Shown here in pieces: positions 50,767 to 59,365 of a DNA stretch of 64,000 bases. The notes under the pieces were generated by a model. That model searched no databases and was not told the origin of the DNA. It saw nothing but the letters and a program-made list of their open reading frames with translations. Source of the stretch: Streptomyces sp. TP-A0874. Its GTDB lineage: Bacteria; Actinomycetota; Actinomycetes; Streptomycetales; Streptomycetaceae. The stretch lies in assembly GCF_001748085.1 (NCBI RefSeq), contig NZ_BBZK01000003.1:868001-932000 (forward strand). Reading direction: 5' to 3'. Each line of letters starts with the position of its first letter. Position 1 is the first letter of the stretch. The translations under genes and the position numbers were made by a program.

Positions 50767-50831
50767 TTGACACGCTGCTGCGCCCCGTAGATCCTCACCT
50801 GCAATATACCGAGCGAGCGATCGGTCGGTAT
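50767..50831 (+). promoter_or_regulatory. Promoter/operator of the acyl-CoA catabolic cluster
   Basis: A perfect -35 TTGACA is at 50767-50772, with no fully convincing -10 at normal spacing. Downstream, ATACCGA (50806-50812) and TCGGTAT (50825-50831) form a perfect dyad, and ACCGA (50808-50812) with TCGGT (50821-50825) a nested one. Such ACCGA/TCGGT sites are typical of TetR regulators of acyl-CoA genes. Confidence 0.6.
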
Positions 50832-50880
50832 GTCGTCCAGCATACCCGGAACCGTTCGGGACGGTGGGAGGGAGCGGGAG

Positions 50881-52566
50881 ATGTCGATACCCCAGGCATG
50901 TCCGTGGCGGGATCTGTACCCGGCCGCGGTCCCTGCACAGATGGCGGTGGAGCACGACTCCCTGGCAGCGGCGTGGCGGGCCCGCGTGGCGCGTGCCCCC
51001 GACGCCGTCGCCCTGCGCTACTTCGACGGTGCCCTGACGGCTCAGGAAGTGGATGCCGCCTCCGACGCGCTGGCCGTCGCCTTCGCGGCCCGCGGCACCC
51101 GCCGCGGTGACCGGGTCGGGATCTACCTGCAGAACATCCCGCAGTACGCCCTGGTGCTGCTCGCCCTGTGGAAGCTGGGCGCCGTCGCCCTCCTCCTCAA
51201 TCCGATGTACCGCCGCGATGAGCTGCGCCGCCTGGTCGACGACGCTGCGACCGTGGGCATCGTCTGCGCCGACACCGATGTGGGGGAGATGCGAGCGTCC
51301 CTCGCCGGCAGCCCGGTGCGCTGGACCGTCAGCACGTCGGCACTCGACTTCCAGAACCGTGACGACCCGCGCGTCTTCCTCTCGGCCGAGCGCCCCACGC
51401 CCGCCCCCGACGGTGATCTCTCCGCCCTGCTGCGCGAATTCACGGGCTGCCGTCCCGATCCGGTGGAGCTCACCCGCGACGACGTGGCCCTGCTGACGTA
51501 CACCTCCGGAACCACCGGCCCGCCCAAGGGGGCCATGAACACCCACGGCAACGTCCTCAACGTGGCGCTCACCAACGCGGCCTGGGCCGATCTCGCCGAC
51601 GGAGACGTGGTGTACGCGCTGGCCCCGCTCTTCCACATCACCGGGGCGGTGGTGAACGCGGCCATCTCACTGATCACCCCCACCACCCTGGTCTTCACCG
51701 GCCGATTCCATCCCGAGGTCGCGCTGGACGCGCTCGCCGAGCACCGCGTCACCTTCATGGTCGGCTCGATCACCGCCTACAACGCGATGTACGCGGTGGA
51801 GCACGCCGGCCCGGAGCACTTCGCCACCGCCAAACACCTTTTCTCCGGCGGCTCCCCCGTTCCGCCCTCCACAGTCGACCGGTTCCAGAACCGGTTCGGC
51901 GTCTACATCCACAACATCTACGGCATGACCGAGACCAGCTCCGCCGTCATCGCCGTGCCGCCCGGCACCAGCGCCCCGGTGCACGAGGCCAGCGGCACCC
52001 TCTCCATCGGCGTCCCGCTGCCCAACCTCACCGCCCGCGTCATCGACCCCGACGGCCATGCACTGCCCCCCGGCGAGCAGGGTGAACTCGAACTGAGCGG
52101 CCCTCAGGTGGCGCCCGGCTACTGGCGCCATCCCGCCGCCACCCAGCAGACCATGCCCGGCGGTCGGCTGCGCACCGGTGACGGCGCGATCATCGACGAG
52201 CGGGGGTGGGTCTATCTCGTCGACCGGCTCAAGGACCAGATCAACGTCTCCGGCTACAAGGTCTGGCCTCGGGAGGTCGAGGACGCTCTCTACGAGCACC
52301 CGGCGGTGCACGAGGCCGCCGTGGTCGGACAGCCTGACGACTACCGCGGCGAGACCGTCGTCGCCTACGTCTCGCTCACCGCCGGCGCCACCGCCACCCC
52401 CGATGAGCTGATCTCCTTCACCCGGGACCGGCTGGCCGCGTACAAGCGCCCCACCGAGGTGCACCTCCGTGCCGATCTCCCCAAGACCCAGAGCGGCAAG
52501 ATCCGCCGCGCCGAACTGCGCCGGACATCGGACCGTGATCTCCCGCCCACCACAACGAAAGGCTGA
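50881..52566 (+). CDS. Acyl-CoA synthetase (AMP-forming)
   Basis: This 561-residue ligase activates a carboxylic acid as an adenylate and then a CoA thioester. It shows the phosphate loop YTSGTTGPPKGAM, the adenine motif YGMTETSS, hinge motif RTGDGAIIDERGWVYLVDR, and the catalytic lysine in KTQSGKIRR. ATG 50881 has GGGAGGGAGCGGGAG upstream; an upstream start at 50830 would lie inside the operator. It leads the cluster ligase-SDR-dehydrogenase-kinase-transporter. Its place matches LvaE in levulinate catabolism. Confidence 0.94.
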   Translation: MSIPQACPWRDLYPAAVPAQMAVEHDSLAAAWRARVARAPDAVALRYFDGALTAQEVDAASDALAVAFAARGTRRGDRVGIYLQNIPQYALVLLALWKLGAVALLLNPMYRRDELRRLVDDAATVGIVCADTDVGEMRASLAGSPVRWTVSTSALDFQNRDDPRVFLSAERPTPAPDGDLSALLREFTGCRPDPVELTRDDVALLTYTSGTTGPPKGAMNTHGNVLNVALTNAAWADLADGDVVYALAPLFHITGAVVNAAISLITPTTLVFTGRFHPEVALDALAEHRVTFMVGSITAYNAMYAVEHAGPEHFATAKHLFSGGSPVPPSTVDRFQNRFGVYIHNIYGMTETSSAVIAVPPGTSAPVHEASGTLSIGVPLPNLTARVIDPDGHALPPGEQGELELSGPQVAPGYWRHPAATQQTMPGGRLRTGDGAIIDERGWVYLVDRLKDQINVSGYKVWPREVEDALYEHPAVHEAAVVGQPDDYRGETVVAYVSLTAGATATPDELISFTRDRLAAYKRPTEVHLRADLPKTQSGKIRRAELRRTSDRDLPPTTTKG

Positions 52567-52569
52567 CCG

Positions 52570-53376
52570 GTGCCCTACCAGCACACCAGCGAGGACCAGC
52601 ACAGCCGACAGCCACCGGGCCGCCTCGCCGGGCGCACCGCCGTCGTGACCGGAGCCAGCCGCGGTATCGGCCTGGCCATCGCCGAACGCCTGGTGAGCGA
52701 GGGCGCGCGGGTCTGCATCACCGCCCGCAACGCCGAGCCGCTGGGCGAGGCCGCCCGGACGCTGCCCGCCGCCCGGGTGCTCACCGTGGCAGGCAAGGCA
52801 GACGACCCGCGGCACCGTGCCGAGGTCCTCGACACCGTGGCGCGGGAGTTCGGAGGCCTGGACATCCTGATCAACAACGCCGGCGTCAACCCCGCCTACG
52901 GTCCGGTCAGCAAGATAGACCTCGACGCCGCCCGCAAGGTGCTGGAGGTCAACGTCCTCGCCACGCTGGCGTGGGTGCAGGCCGCTCTCGCACACCCCGA
53001 GCTGCACTTCACCCAGCGCCGCGGCACCGTCGTCAACCTCTCCTCCGTCACCGGTGACACGCCGGCACCCGGCATCGGCCTGTACAGCGTGAGCAAGGCC
53101 GCCGTCTCGCACCTCACCCGAACCCTCGCCGCCGAACTGGGCCCGGACGTCCGTGTCAACGCCGTCGCCCCAGCCGTCGTCAAGACCCGGTTCGCCCGCG
53201 CGCTCTACCAGGACAAGGAGGAGGAAGCCGCCGCCGGCTACCCGATGCGGCGGCTCGGCGTACCCGCCGACGTGGCCTCCGCCGTCGCCTATCTCGTCTC
53301 CGAAGACGCCTCCTGGGTCACCGGTCACGTCCTCAGCGTCGACGGCGGCCTCACAGCCGCCGGCGGCACCGTCTGA
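52570..53376 (+). CDS. SDR-family oxidoreductase
   Basis: This 268-residue NAD(P)(H)-dependent enzyme of the classical short-chain type has the cofactor loop TGASRGIG (27-34), NNAG near 102, catalytic Ser159 and the YSVSK motif (Tyr172, Lys176). It resembles 3-oxoacyl reductases. It begins 4 nt after the ligase stop, so both are on one mRNA. In the levulinate model it would correspond to LvaD, which reduces the 4-keto group of the acyl-CoA. Confidence 0.94.
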   Translation: MPYQHTSEDQHSRQPPGRLAGRTAVVTGASRGIGLAIAERLVSEGARVCITARNAEPLGEAARTLPAARVLTVAGKADDPRHRAEVLDTVAREFGGLDILINNAGVNPAYGPVSKIDLDAARKVLEVNVLATLAWVQAALAHPELHFTQRRGTVVNLSSVTGDTPAPGIGLYSVSKAAVSHLTRTLAAELGPDVRVNAVAPAVVKTRFARALYQDKEEEAAAGYPMRRLGVPADVASAVAYLVSEDASWVTGHVLSVDGGLTAAGGTV

Positions 53377-53408
53377 CCGTGGAACCCGACCAGCGAAGGG
53401 ACCGGAAC

Positions 53409-54644
53409 ATGCCCCACAGCCACCTGCCGTCCGCGGTGGAAGAACTGCGCGAGCGCACCCGCCATTTCATCCGCGGGGCGGTCATGGAGGCCGAGCCCGC
53501 CCCCGGCCAGCGCCTGGACAAGGCCACGCGCGACCAGTTGCAGGCCGCGGCCAAGGACGCTCGGGTCTTCGCCCCACACATGCCGACCGAGTACGGAGGG
53601 CAGGGCCTGCCCATCGAGCACTGGTCCCCCATCCTGCAGGAGGCCGGCTACTCGCCCATCGGCCCCAGCGTGCTCAACTGCATGGCCCCCGACGAGGGCA
53701 ACATGCACATGCTCCACCTCATCGCCACCGATGAGCAGAGAAAACGCTATCTCGCCCCCCTCGCGGCCGGCCGGATCCGCTCCTGCTTCGGCATGACGGA
53801 GCCGCACCCAGGCGCCGGATCGGACCCCGCTGCGCTGCGCACCACCGCCGAACGGACCGGCGGCGGCTGGGTGATCAACGGACACAAGCGGTTCATCAGC
53901 GGGGCCGTCGGCGCCGACTTCTGCATCGTGATGGCCCGCACCCCCGCGATCGGGGACGCCCCCGAGGGGGCCACCATGTTCCTGGTCGACATGGACAATC
54001 CCGGCATCCGCGTCGGTGCCCCCGTGCACACCGTCGATCGTGCCATCGACGGCGGCCACCCCCATGTCCACCTGGAGGACTGCTCGGTGCCGGACAGCGC
54101 CGTCCTCGGTTCGGTCGGCCAGGGCTTCCGGTACGCGCAGGTACGCCTCGGGCCGGCCCGGCTCACCCACTGCATGCGCTGGCTCGGGTTGGCCCGCCGC
54201 TCCCTCGACGTCGCCCTCGACCGGGCCCAGCGGCGCGAGCTGTTCGGGGCGCCGCTGGCCTCACTCGGCTTGGCGCAGAACCTCATCGCCGAGTCCGTCA
54301 TCGACATCGAGACCTCCGACGCGATCATCACCAAGACGGCCGTGCTGCTGGCGAGCGACCCCAGGGCCGGCTCCGCGCTCTCCTCCGTCGCCAAGGTGCA
54401 CTGCTCGGAGGCGATCTCCCGGATCATCGACAGGTCGGTGCAACTGTGTGGCGGCGACGGCGTGTCCGACGGGCTGCCGCTGGCCCAGTACCTCAACGAG
54501 GTCCGTCCGTTCCGCATCTACGACGGTTCCACCGAGACCCACAAGTGGGCGATCGCCCGGCGCGCCGCCAAACAGCGCCACGCTCGGGTGGAAGCCGGCG
54601 AACGCTACCAGGGCACCGCCGTCGTACGGGACGAGGACGCCTGA
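53409..54644 (+). CDS. Acyl-CoA dehydrogenase (ACAD10/11-like)
   Basis: This 411-residue flavoprotein has an N-terminal helical domain, the FAD/substrate segment CFGMTEPHPGAGSDP (127-140) and a C-terminal CGGDGVSDGLPL helix. At the usual catalytic glutamate position (YEGT in ordinary members) it reads YDGSTETH, with Asp372, Glu376 and His378. DGxxExH at this site recalls the ACAD10/11 and LvaC group, which removes phosphate from 4-phosphoacyl-CoA. ATG 53409 follows GAAGGGA. The kinase gene overlaps its stop by one base. Confidence 0.93.
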   Translation: MPHSHLPSAVEELRERTRHFIRGAVMEAEPAPGQRLDKATRDQLQAAAKDARVFAPHMPTEYGGQGLPIEHWSPILQEAGYSPIGPSVLNCMAPDEGNMHMLHLIATDEQRKRYLAPLAAGRIRSCFGMTEPHPGAGSDPAALRTTAERTGGGWVINGHKRFISGAVGADFCIVMARTPAIGDAPEGATMFLVDMDNPGIRVGAPVHTVDRAIDGGHPHVHLEDCSVPDSAVLGSVGQGFRYAQVRLGPARLTHCMRWLGLARRSLDVALDRAQRRELFGAPLASLGLAQNLIAESVIDIETSDAIITKTAVLLASDPRAGSALSSVAKVHCSEAISRIIDRSVQLCGGDGVSDGLPLAQYLNEVRPFRIYDGSTETHKWAIARRAAKQRHARVEAGERYQGTAVVRDEDA

Positions 54645-55729
54645 TGCACACCGTTCCCGACGGTACCGAGGTCGTCGCCGACCGGGAGGCCGCCGAGCGG
54701 CTGACCGCCCCGCCGCTACTCATCGTCGACGAGGTCACCGGCTTCCTCGACAGGCACGGCATCGGCAGCGGCCCCCTCGCCTGGCAGCGCATCGGCGACG
54801 GGCACTCCAACGTCACCTATCTGATCAGACGCGGCGAGGCCTCCGTCGTACTGCGCCGGGGTCCGCGCCCGCCGCTGCCCAAGTCCACCCACGACATGGT
54901 CCGCGAGGCCCGCATCCAGAAGGCGGTTCGCGGCCACGGGGTGCCGGTGCCGGAGATCCTCGCGGTCTGCGAGGACGACTCGGTACTCGGCACGCCCTTC
55001 TACCTGATGGCCCATCTCGACGGCACCGTCATCACCGACACCGTCCCCGCTCACCTCGATACCCCCGAGCGGCGCCGGGCCACCGGGCTGGCGGTCGTCG
55101 ACACCCTCGTCGACCTGCACAGCATCGATGTCACCCAGGGCGAACTCGCCTCCTTCGGGCGGCCCGAGGGCTACCTGGCCCGCCAGGTGGAGCGCTTCGC
55201 CGGCCTGTGGGAGATCAACACCACCCGCGACCTGCCGACGGTGCTCCGGCTCGCCGACTGGCTCGGCCGCAACCTGCCGGACAGCCAGTCCTCCGGAGTG
55301 GTGCACGGCGACTACCGCATGGGCAACCTGATGTTCGCACCCGCCGGCGGGCCCCGGCTGATGGCCGTCCTCGACTGGGAAATGGCCACCCTCGGCGACC
55401 CGCTGGCCGACCTCGGCTATCTCACCGCCACCTACGCCGAGCCGGGCCGACCCGTCACCCCGCTGGAACTCACCCCGGTCACCCGCGAGGAGGGCTATCC
55501 CACCCGCGCCGAGCTGGCCCGGCACTACAGCGCGCGCATGGACCACCTCGACCTCACCCCCCTGCCCTGGTACCAGACGCTCGCGCTGTGGAAGGCGGCG
55601 ATCTTCTGCGAGGCCATCCACACCCGGTGGCTGCGCGGGGAGCGCCCCCATGACCGGGTCTTCGGACCCTCACTGGAATCGGGGGTACCGCGTCTGCTGG
55701 AGACGGCCGCCGCCCACGCCACCAACTGA
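54644..55729 (+). CDS. APH-family kinase (ACAD10/LvaA-like)
   Basis: This 361-residue protein belongs to the aminoglycoside-phosphotransferase fold. The nucleotide loop IGDGHSNVTYLI is at 50-61, the catalytic loop VVHGDYRMGNLMF has His221, Asp223 and Asn228, and the metal-binding aspartate is Asp244 in LDWEMATLGDP. The close coupling to an acyl-CoA dehydrogenase (one base overlap) argues against antibiotic resistance and for phosphorylation of a hydroxyacyl-CoA, as LvaA and the ACAD10/11 kinase domain do. Confidence 0.92.
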   Translation: MHTVPDGTEVVADREAAERLTAPPLLIVDEVTGFLDRHGIGSGPLAWQRIGDGHSNVTYLIRRGEASVVLRRGPRPPLPKSTHDMVREARIQKAVRGHGVPVPEILAVCEDDSVLGTPFYLMAHLDGTVITDTVPAHLDTPERRRATGLAVVDTLVDLHSIDVTQGELASFGRPEGYLARQVERFAGLWEINTTRDLPTVLRLADWLGRNLPDSQSSGVVHGDYRMGNLMFAPAGGPRLMAVLDWEMATLGDPLADLGYLTATYAEPGRPVTPLELTPVTREEGYPTRAELARHYSARMDHLDLTPLPWYQTLALWKAAIFCEAIHTRWLRGERPHDRVFGPSLESGVPRLLETAAAHATN

Positions 55730-55819
55730 CCCCACTTCCGCCCGCCCCGCGCCGTACCCGGTGTCCGGCCGCAACACACTCAGCCCTCCCCCCTGCCCGC
55801 CGCGAGCGAAGGAGCTCCC

Positions 55820-57139
55820 GTGAGCGACGCACAGACATCACTCGGCGCACCACTCGAAGCCGAAGGCAAGACCGGACTCACCCTGCGCGCCAAACGCAGG
55901 TCCCTCATCGCCAGCACGGTCGGCAACGTCCTGGAGTGGTACGAGTGGAGCGCCTACGCCGTCTTCACACCGTTCATCGCCGCCGCCATGTTCAACCCCG
56001 ACGACTCGGTTTCCGCGCTGCTGTCCACTCTCGCGGTCTTCTCAGTCGGCTTCCTCATGCGGCCACTCGGCGGCATCGTCTTCGGCCGTGTCGCCGACCG
56101 GCGCGGGCGCAAGTTCGTGCTCGTCACCACCATGCTCATGATGGCCGCCGGCAGCCTGGCCATCGGCTTTCTGCCCTCCTACGCCTCCATCGGAGCGTGG
56201 GCCTCGCTGATCCTGCTGCTGGCCCGGGTGGTGCAGGGGTTCGCGCACGGCGGCGAGTCCGCCACCGCCAACACCTACGTGGCGGAGATCGCGCCCAGCC
56301 ACCGGCGCGGTATGTGGGGCAGCATCGTCTTCGTCGCCATCTTCGGCGGCTCCGTTCTCGCCTACACCGTAGGCGGTGTGGTCACCTCCAGCCTGGCCCA
56401 CAGCACCGTCGCCGAATGGGGCTGGCGCGTCCCGTTCCTCCTCGGCGCAGTCCTCGCACTGGTGGCTCTGTACCTGCGACGCGCCATGGACGAGAGCGAG
56501 GTGTTCACCGAACAGCCCGCCGCCGAGCGCCCCACCGACCGGCCGGTCTCCCGCCGGCAGGTGACCCGCTCGGTGCTGCTGGTCATCCTGATGACCTCGG
56601 GCATCACCTCCGCCCACTACACCTGGACCTCCTACGCGTCCACCTACGCCATCACCCAGCAGGGCATGGCCCCCGACGTGGCCTACTGGTGCTCGGTCGG
56701 CGCCCAGTGCATCGCGCTGGCGACGCTGCCGCTGTGGGGCCACGTCTCCGACCGGGTCGGCCGCCGACCGATGATGATCGCCTTTGCGGTGCTGATGGCC
56801 GCCCTGCACATGCCGCTCACCGGGATGATCGGTTCGGCGGGCTGGACGCTCCTCGTCGCCGCCGCAGTGGCGCTCGTCATCGTGGCCATCCCCGGCGCGC
56901 TACTGTCCGCCACCATGTCGGAAGCCTTCCCGACCCAGGTGCGGACCCAGGGCATCGGCTTCGCCTACTCCGTCTCCGTCGCCGTCTTCGGTGGCACCGC
57001 CCCGTACCTCAACCAGCTCTTCATCAACCTGGACATGGCACAGCTGTCCGAGATCTACATCATGGTGCTGTGCCTCGGCACCGGGGTCGCCGTCTACCTG
57101 ATGCGGGAAACCAAGGGCATCGAGCTGAAGAACGCCTGA
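55820..57139 (+). CDS. MFS transporter, metabolite:H+ symporter (MHS) type
   Basis: This 439-residue symporter has 12 hydrophobic segments. MHS hallmarks are the start GNVLEWYEWSAYAVF, FLMRPLGGIVFGRVADRRGRK (motif A) and QGFAHGGESATANTYVAE. Relatives take up dicarboxylates, alpha-ketoglutarate, shikimate or other organic acids. The GTG start follows GAAGGAGCT. It is 90 bp after the kinase gene and very probably imports the acid degraded by the upstream enzymes. Confidence 0.92.
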   Translation: MSDAQTSLGAPLEAEGKTGLTLRAKRRSLIASTVGNVLEWYEWSAYAVFTPFIAAAMFNPDDSVSALLSTLAVFSVGFLMRPLGGIVFGRVADRRGRKFVLVTTMLMMAAGSLAIGFLPSYASIGAWASLILLLARVVQGFAHGGESATANTYVAEIAPSHRRGMWGSIVFVAIFGGSVLAYTVGGVVTSSLAHSTVAEWGWRVPFLLGAVLALVALYLRRAMDESEVFTEQPAAERPTDRPVSRRQVTRSVLLVILMTSGITSAHYTWTSYASTYAITQQGMAPDVAYWCSVGAQCIALATLPLWGHVSDRVGRRPMMIAFAVLMAALHMPLTGMIGSAGWTLLVAAAVALVIVAIPGALLSATMSEAFPTQVRTQGIGFAYSVSVAVFGGTAPYLNQLFINLDMAQLSEIYIMVLCLGTGVAVYLMRETKGIELKNA

Positions 57140-57148
57140 GTCCGGATC

Positions 57149-57191
57149 CACCGGCGGTCACGTTCCCGGGCACGGGGACGGCCCGCCGGTG
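57149..57191. terminator. Bidirectional terminator between transporter and alcohol dehydrogenase
   Basis: Arms CACCGGCGG (57149-57157) and CCGCCGGTG (57183-57191) enclose a second helix, GTTCCC with GGGGAC. It lies in the convergent gap. Confidence 0.75.
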
Positions 57192-57252
57192 CTCGGCGGC
57201 CCGGCTTGGCGCCGTGCGCTGATCCGCCGGAGACTGCGGACGGGGACGGCCC

Positions 57253-58302
57253 TCAGAAGGTGACCAGCACCTTGACGACATCCTCCAGCTTCTTGTCCGA
57301 CACCTCGAAGGCGCGTTCCATGTCGCTGAAGGAGAACTGGTGCGTCGTCATACGCGTCGGATCGATGCGGCCGTTCCGGAGCACACGCAGCAGCCGTTCC
57401 AACCGGAGTCGCCCGCCCGGGCAGAGGCCGGAGCGGATCGTCTTGTCGGCCAGTCCCACCCCCCACGCGACACGCGGGATGCTGACGTGGTCGCCCGAGC
57501 CGTAGTAGCCGATGTTCGAGATCGTCCCGCCGGGCTTGGTGATCTCGACGGCGGTCTTGAAGGTGACGTCCGCGCCCAGCGCCTCGATCGCGGTGTCCAC
57601 CCCCTGGCCGTCGGTCAGCTCGAGGACGCGTTCGACGACGTTCTCGCGGGAGAAGTCGACGATTTCGTCCGCTCCGTAGAACCGTGCGAGCGCCTGCCTG
57701 CTCGGCACGGACTCGACGCCGATGACGAGTCCCGCGCCCTGGAGCCTGGCCCCTGCCGTCGCCATCAGCCCCACCGGCCCCTGGGCGAGGACGGCCACGG
57801 TCCCGCCCACCGGGATGTTGCCGTGCTCGGCGCCCATGAACCCGGTGGAGAGCATGTCGGCGCAGTAGACGGCCTCCTCGTCGGCGATGCCCTCGGGGAT
57901 CTTGGCGAGGTTCGCGTCGGCGTCACCGACGTGGAAGTACTCGGCGAAGACGCCGTCCTTGGAGTTCGCGAACTTGAACCCCCCGAGCGGCCCTCCCGAC
58001 TGGGACGGGTAGCCGTTCTGGGAAGCCAGGTCGCCCCAGTCCGGGGTGATGGCGCCGACGAGGACGCGGTCGCCCGGCCGGAAGTCCGCGACTTCGCTGC
58101 CCACGGCGTCCACGACACCCACCGCCTCGTGCCCCAGCGTCAGGTTCTCCCGCGGCCCGATACCACCTTGCACGGTGTGCGAGTCGGATGTGCAGATCAG
58201 AGCCTTCGTCGTCCGCACCAGAGCATCACGGGAGCCGATGTCCGGCACCGGCTTCTCCATGAAACCCACTTCACCGATGCTCTTCATGACGAATGTCTTC
58301 AT
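57253..58302 (-). CDS. Zinc-dependent secondary alcohol dehydrogenase
   Basis: This 349-residue enzyme resembles the bacterial isopropanol/secondary alcohol dehydrogenases. The catalytic zinc ligands Cys37, His58 and Asp149 are visible, and the four-cysteine structural zinc lobe is replaced by TPDWGDLASQNGYPSQSGG, as in that group. In the cofactor fold IGVESVP places Glu197 where NADPH-using relatives have Gly, suggesting NAD preference. ATG 58302 follows AGGAGGACG. It faces the acyl-CoA cluster and might supply or consume its keto acid, but has its own promoter. Confidence 0.93.
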   Translation of the reverse strand: MKTFVMKSIGEVGFMEKPVPDIGSRDALVRTTKALICTSDSHTVQGGIGPRENLTLGHEAVGVVDAVGSEVADFRPGDRVLVGAITPDWGDLASQNGYPSQSGGPLGGFKFANSKDGVFAEYFHVGDADANLAKIPEGIADEEAVYCADMLSTGFMGAEHGNIPVGGTVAVLAQGPVGLMATAGARLQGAGLVIGVESVPSRQALARFYGADEIVDFSRENVVERVLELTDGQGVDTAIEALGADVTFKTAVEITKPGGTISNIGYYGSGDHVSIPRVAWGVGLADKTIRSGLCPGGRLRLERLLRVLRNGRIDPTRMTTHQFSFSDMERAFEVSDKKLEDVVKVLVTF

Positions 58303-58560
58303 GTGAGTCGTCCTCCTATCGGGTGAGCCCGGTTCGGTGTGGGGCCGGGGCGTTGTAGGTAAACCCGGTTCCGTGGCCGGCGTCCGCCCGGGGCACGGCG
58401 CGAGACGACTGCTCTCAGACTGGCAAAGGCCGGACCGGCCCGCGAACGGTCGCCCCGGTGACTGGTACAACCAGGTCAATCACCGAGCGGCGGGCTCGGA
58501 GCGGCGGACCACGGCTCGTTCTCTCCCGCGGCTCCGAACCGGAACCTCGGGCGATCGGGC

Positions 58561-59049
58561 CTACGCACTCGCGGAACCCGCGCTTCGGCCACTGAGCCGC
58601 CCGCCCGACCTCTCGTCGTGCTCGCGCACGGCGATCCGTGCGAGCTTCGTGAGCATCATGCCGTTGCGGATGGCCACGACGTAGTCCACGGGAAGCCCGT
58701 GCATCCGGATACCGGGGCCGCGAAGCGGGTGCCAGTCGAGGACGAACAGAGTGTGTTCGCCCCAGGGAATCAGGTTCATGGCGATACGGGCCGCCCCGAA
58801 CGGATCCGTCTTCGCCTCCAGTTCCAGACGGCGCCGCGGCTCGCAGATACGGACGACGCAGGAGTCGTCCAGAGTCAGCGGACCGAGACCGACACGGACC
58901 CGCAGGCGTGTGTCCACTTCGGGCCAGCCCGGATCCACGGCTAGGACCTGCTGGGTGCCGCTCACCCACTCGCCGTAACGGTGGCCGTCGCACAACAGCC
59001 CCCAGACCTCCGACGGCGAACTCAGAATCAGACGGCGGTTACGGGCCAC
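58561..59049 (-). CDS. SRPBCC-family protein
   Basis: This 162-residue protein has the START/Bet v1-like lipid- or cofactor-binding fold of the polyketide cyclase/dehydrase group: a VWGLLCDGHRYGEWV segment near residue 20, VRVGLGPLTLDDSC in the middle, and a C-terminal helix (VVAIRNGMMLTKLARI). The ligand is unknown. GTG 59049 is chosen because GGAAGGAG lies 9 nt upstream. It is a single gene with no obvious partner. Confidence 0.8.
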   Translation of the reverse strand: MARNRRLILSSPSEVWGLLCDGHRYGEWVSGTQQVLAVDPGWPEVDTRLRVRVGLGPLTLDDSCVVRICEPRRRLELEAKTDPFGAARIAMNLIPWGEHTLFVLDWHPLRGPGIRMHGLPVDYVVAIRNGMMLTKLARIAVREHDERSGGRLSGRSAGSASA

Positions 59050-59365
59050 CGCGACCACGCTCCTTCCGCGGGAGGAACAAGAAGCGCACCGTGGTCGCCG
59101 TGCCTCCGGAGGCGCCGCCATTGCGCGGCTCGGATCGAAGGCGACGACGAGGACCGGGACGGAACGCCTCCGCAGCGGTCACCGAGCACGACAGTAAACG
59201 CGAAGAGCCGGTCGAGCATCCGCGGGGCTGCCCCGCGTCGTGCCTCCCACGACGGTCACGGAGCTGCGAACTGGTGCTGATCTCCGCCTTGGCCGCCGTC
59301 TCGATGCTAGAATTCCCGTGTTGTCCTTCGGCACGCACCAGTGTGTGAGTCCGGAGGCTTTTTTC

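Noticed and set aside
54644..55729. Aminoglycoside resistance gene
   Set aside because: The fold is APH, but the overlap with an acyl-CoA dehydrogenase gene and the HGDYRMGN type of motif point to acyl-CoA metabolism.
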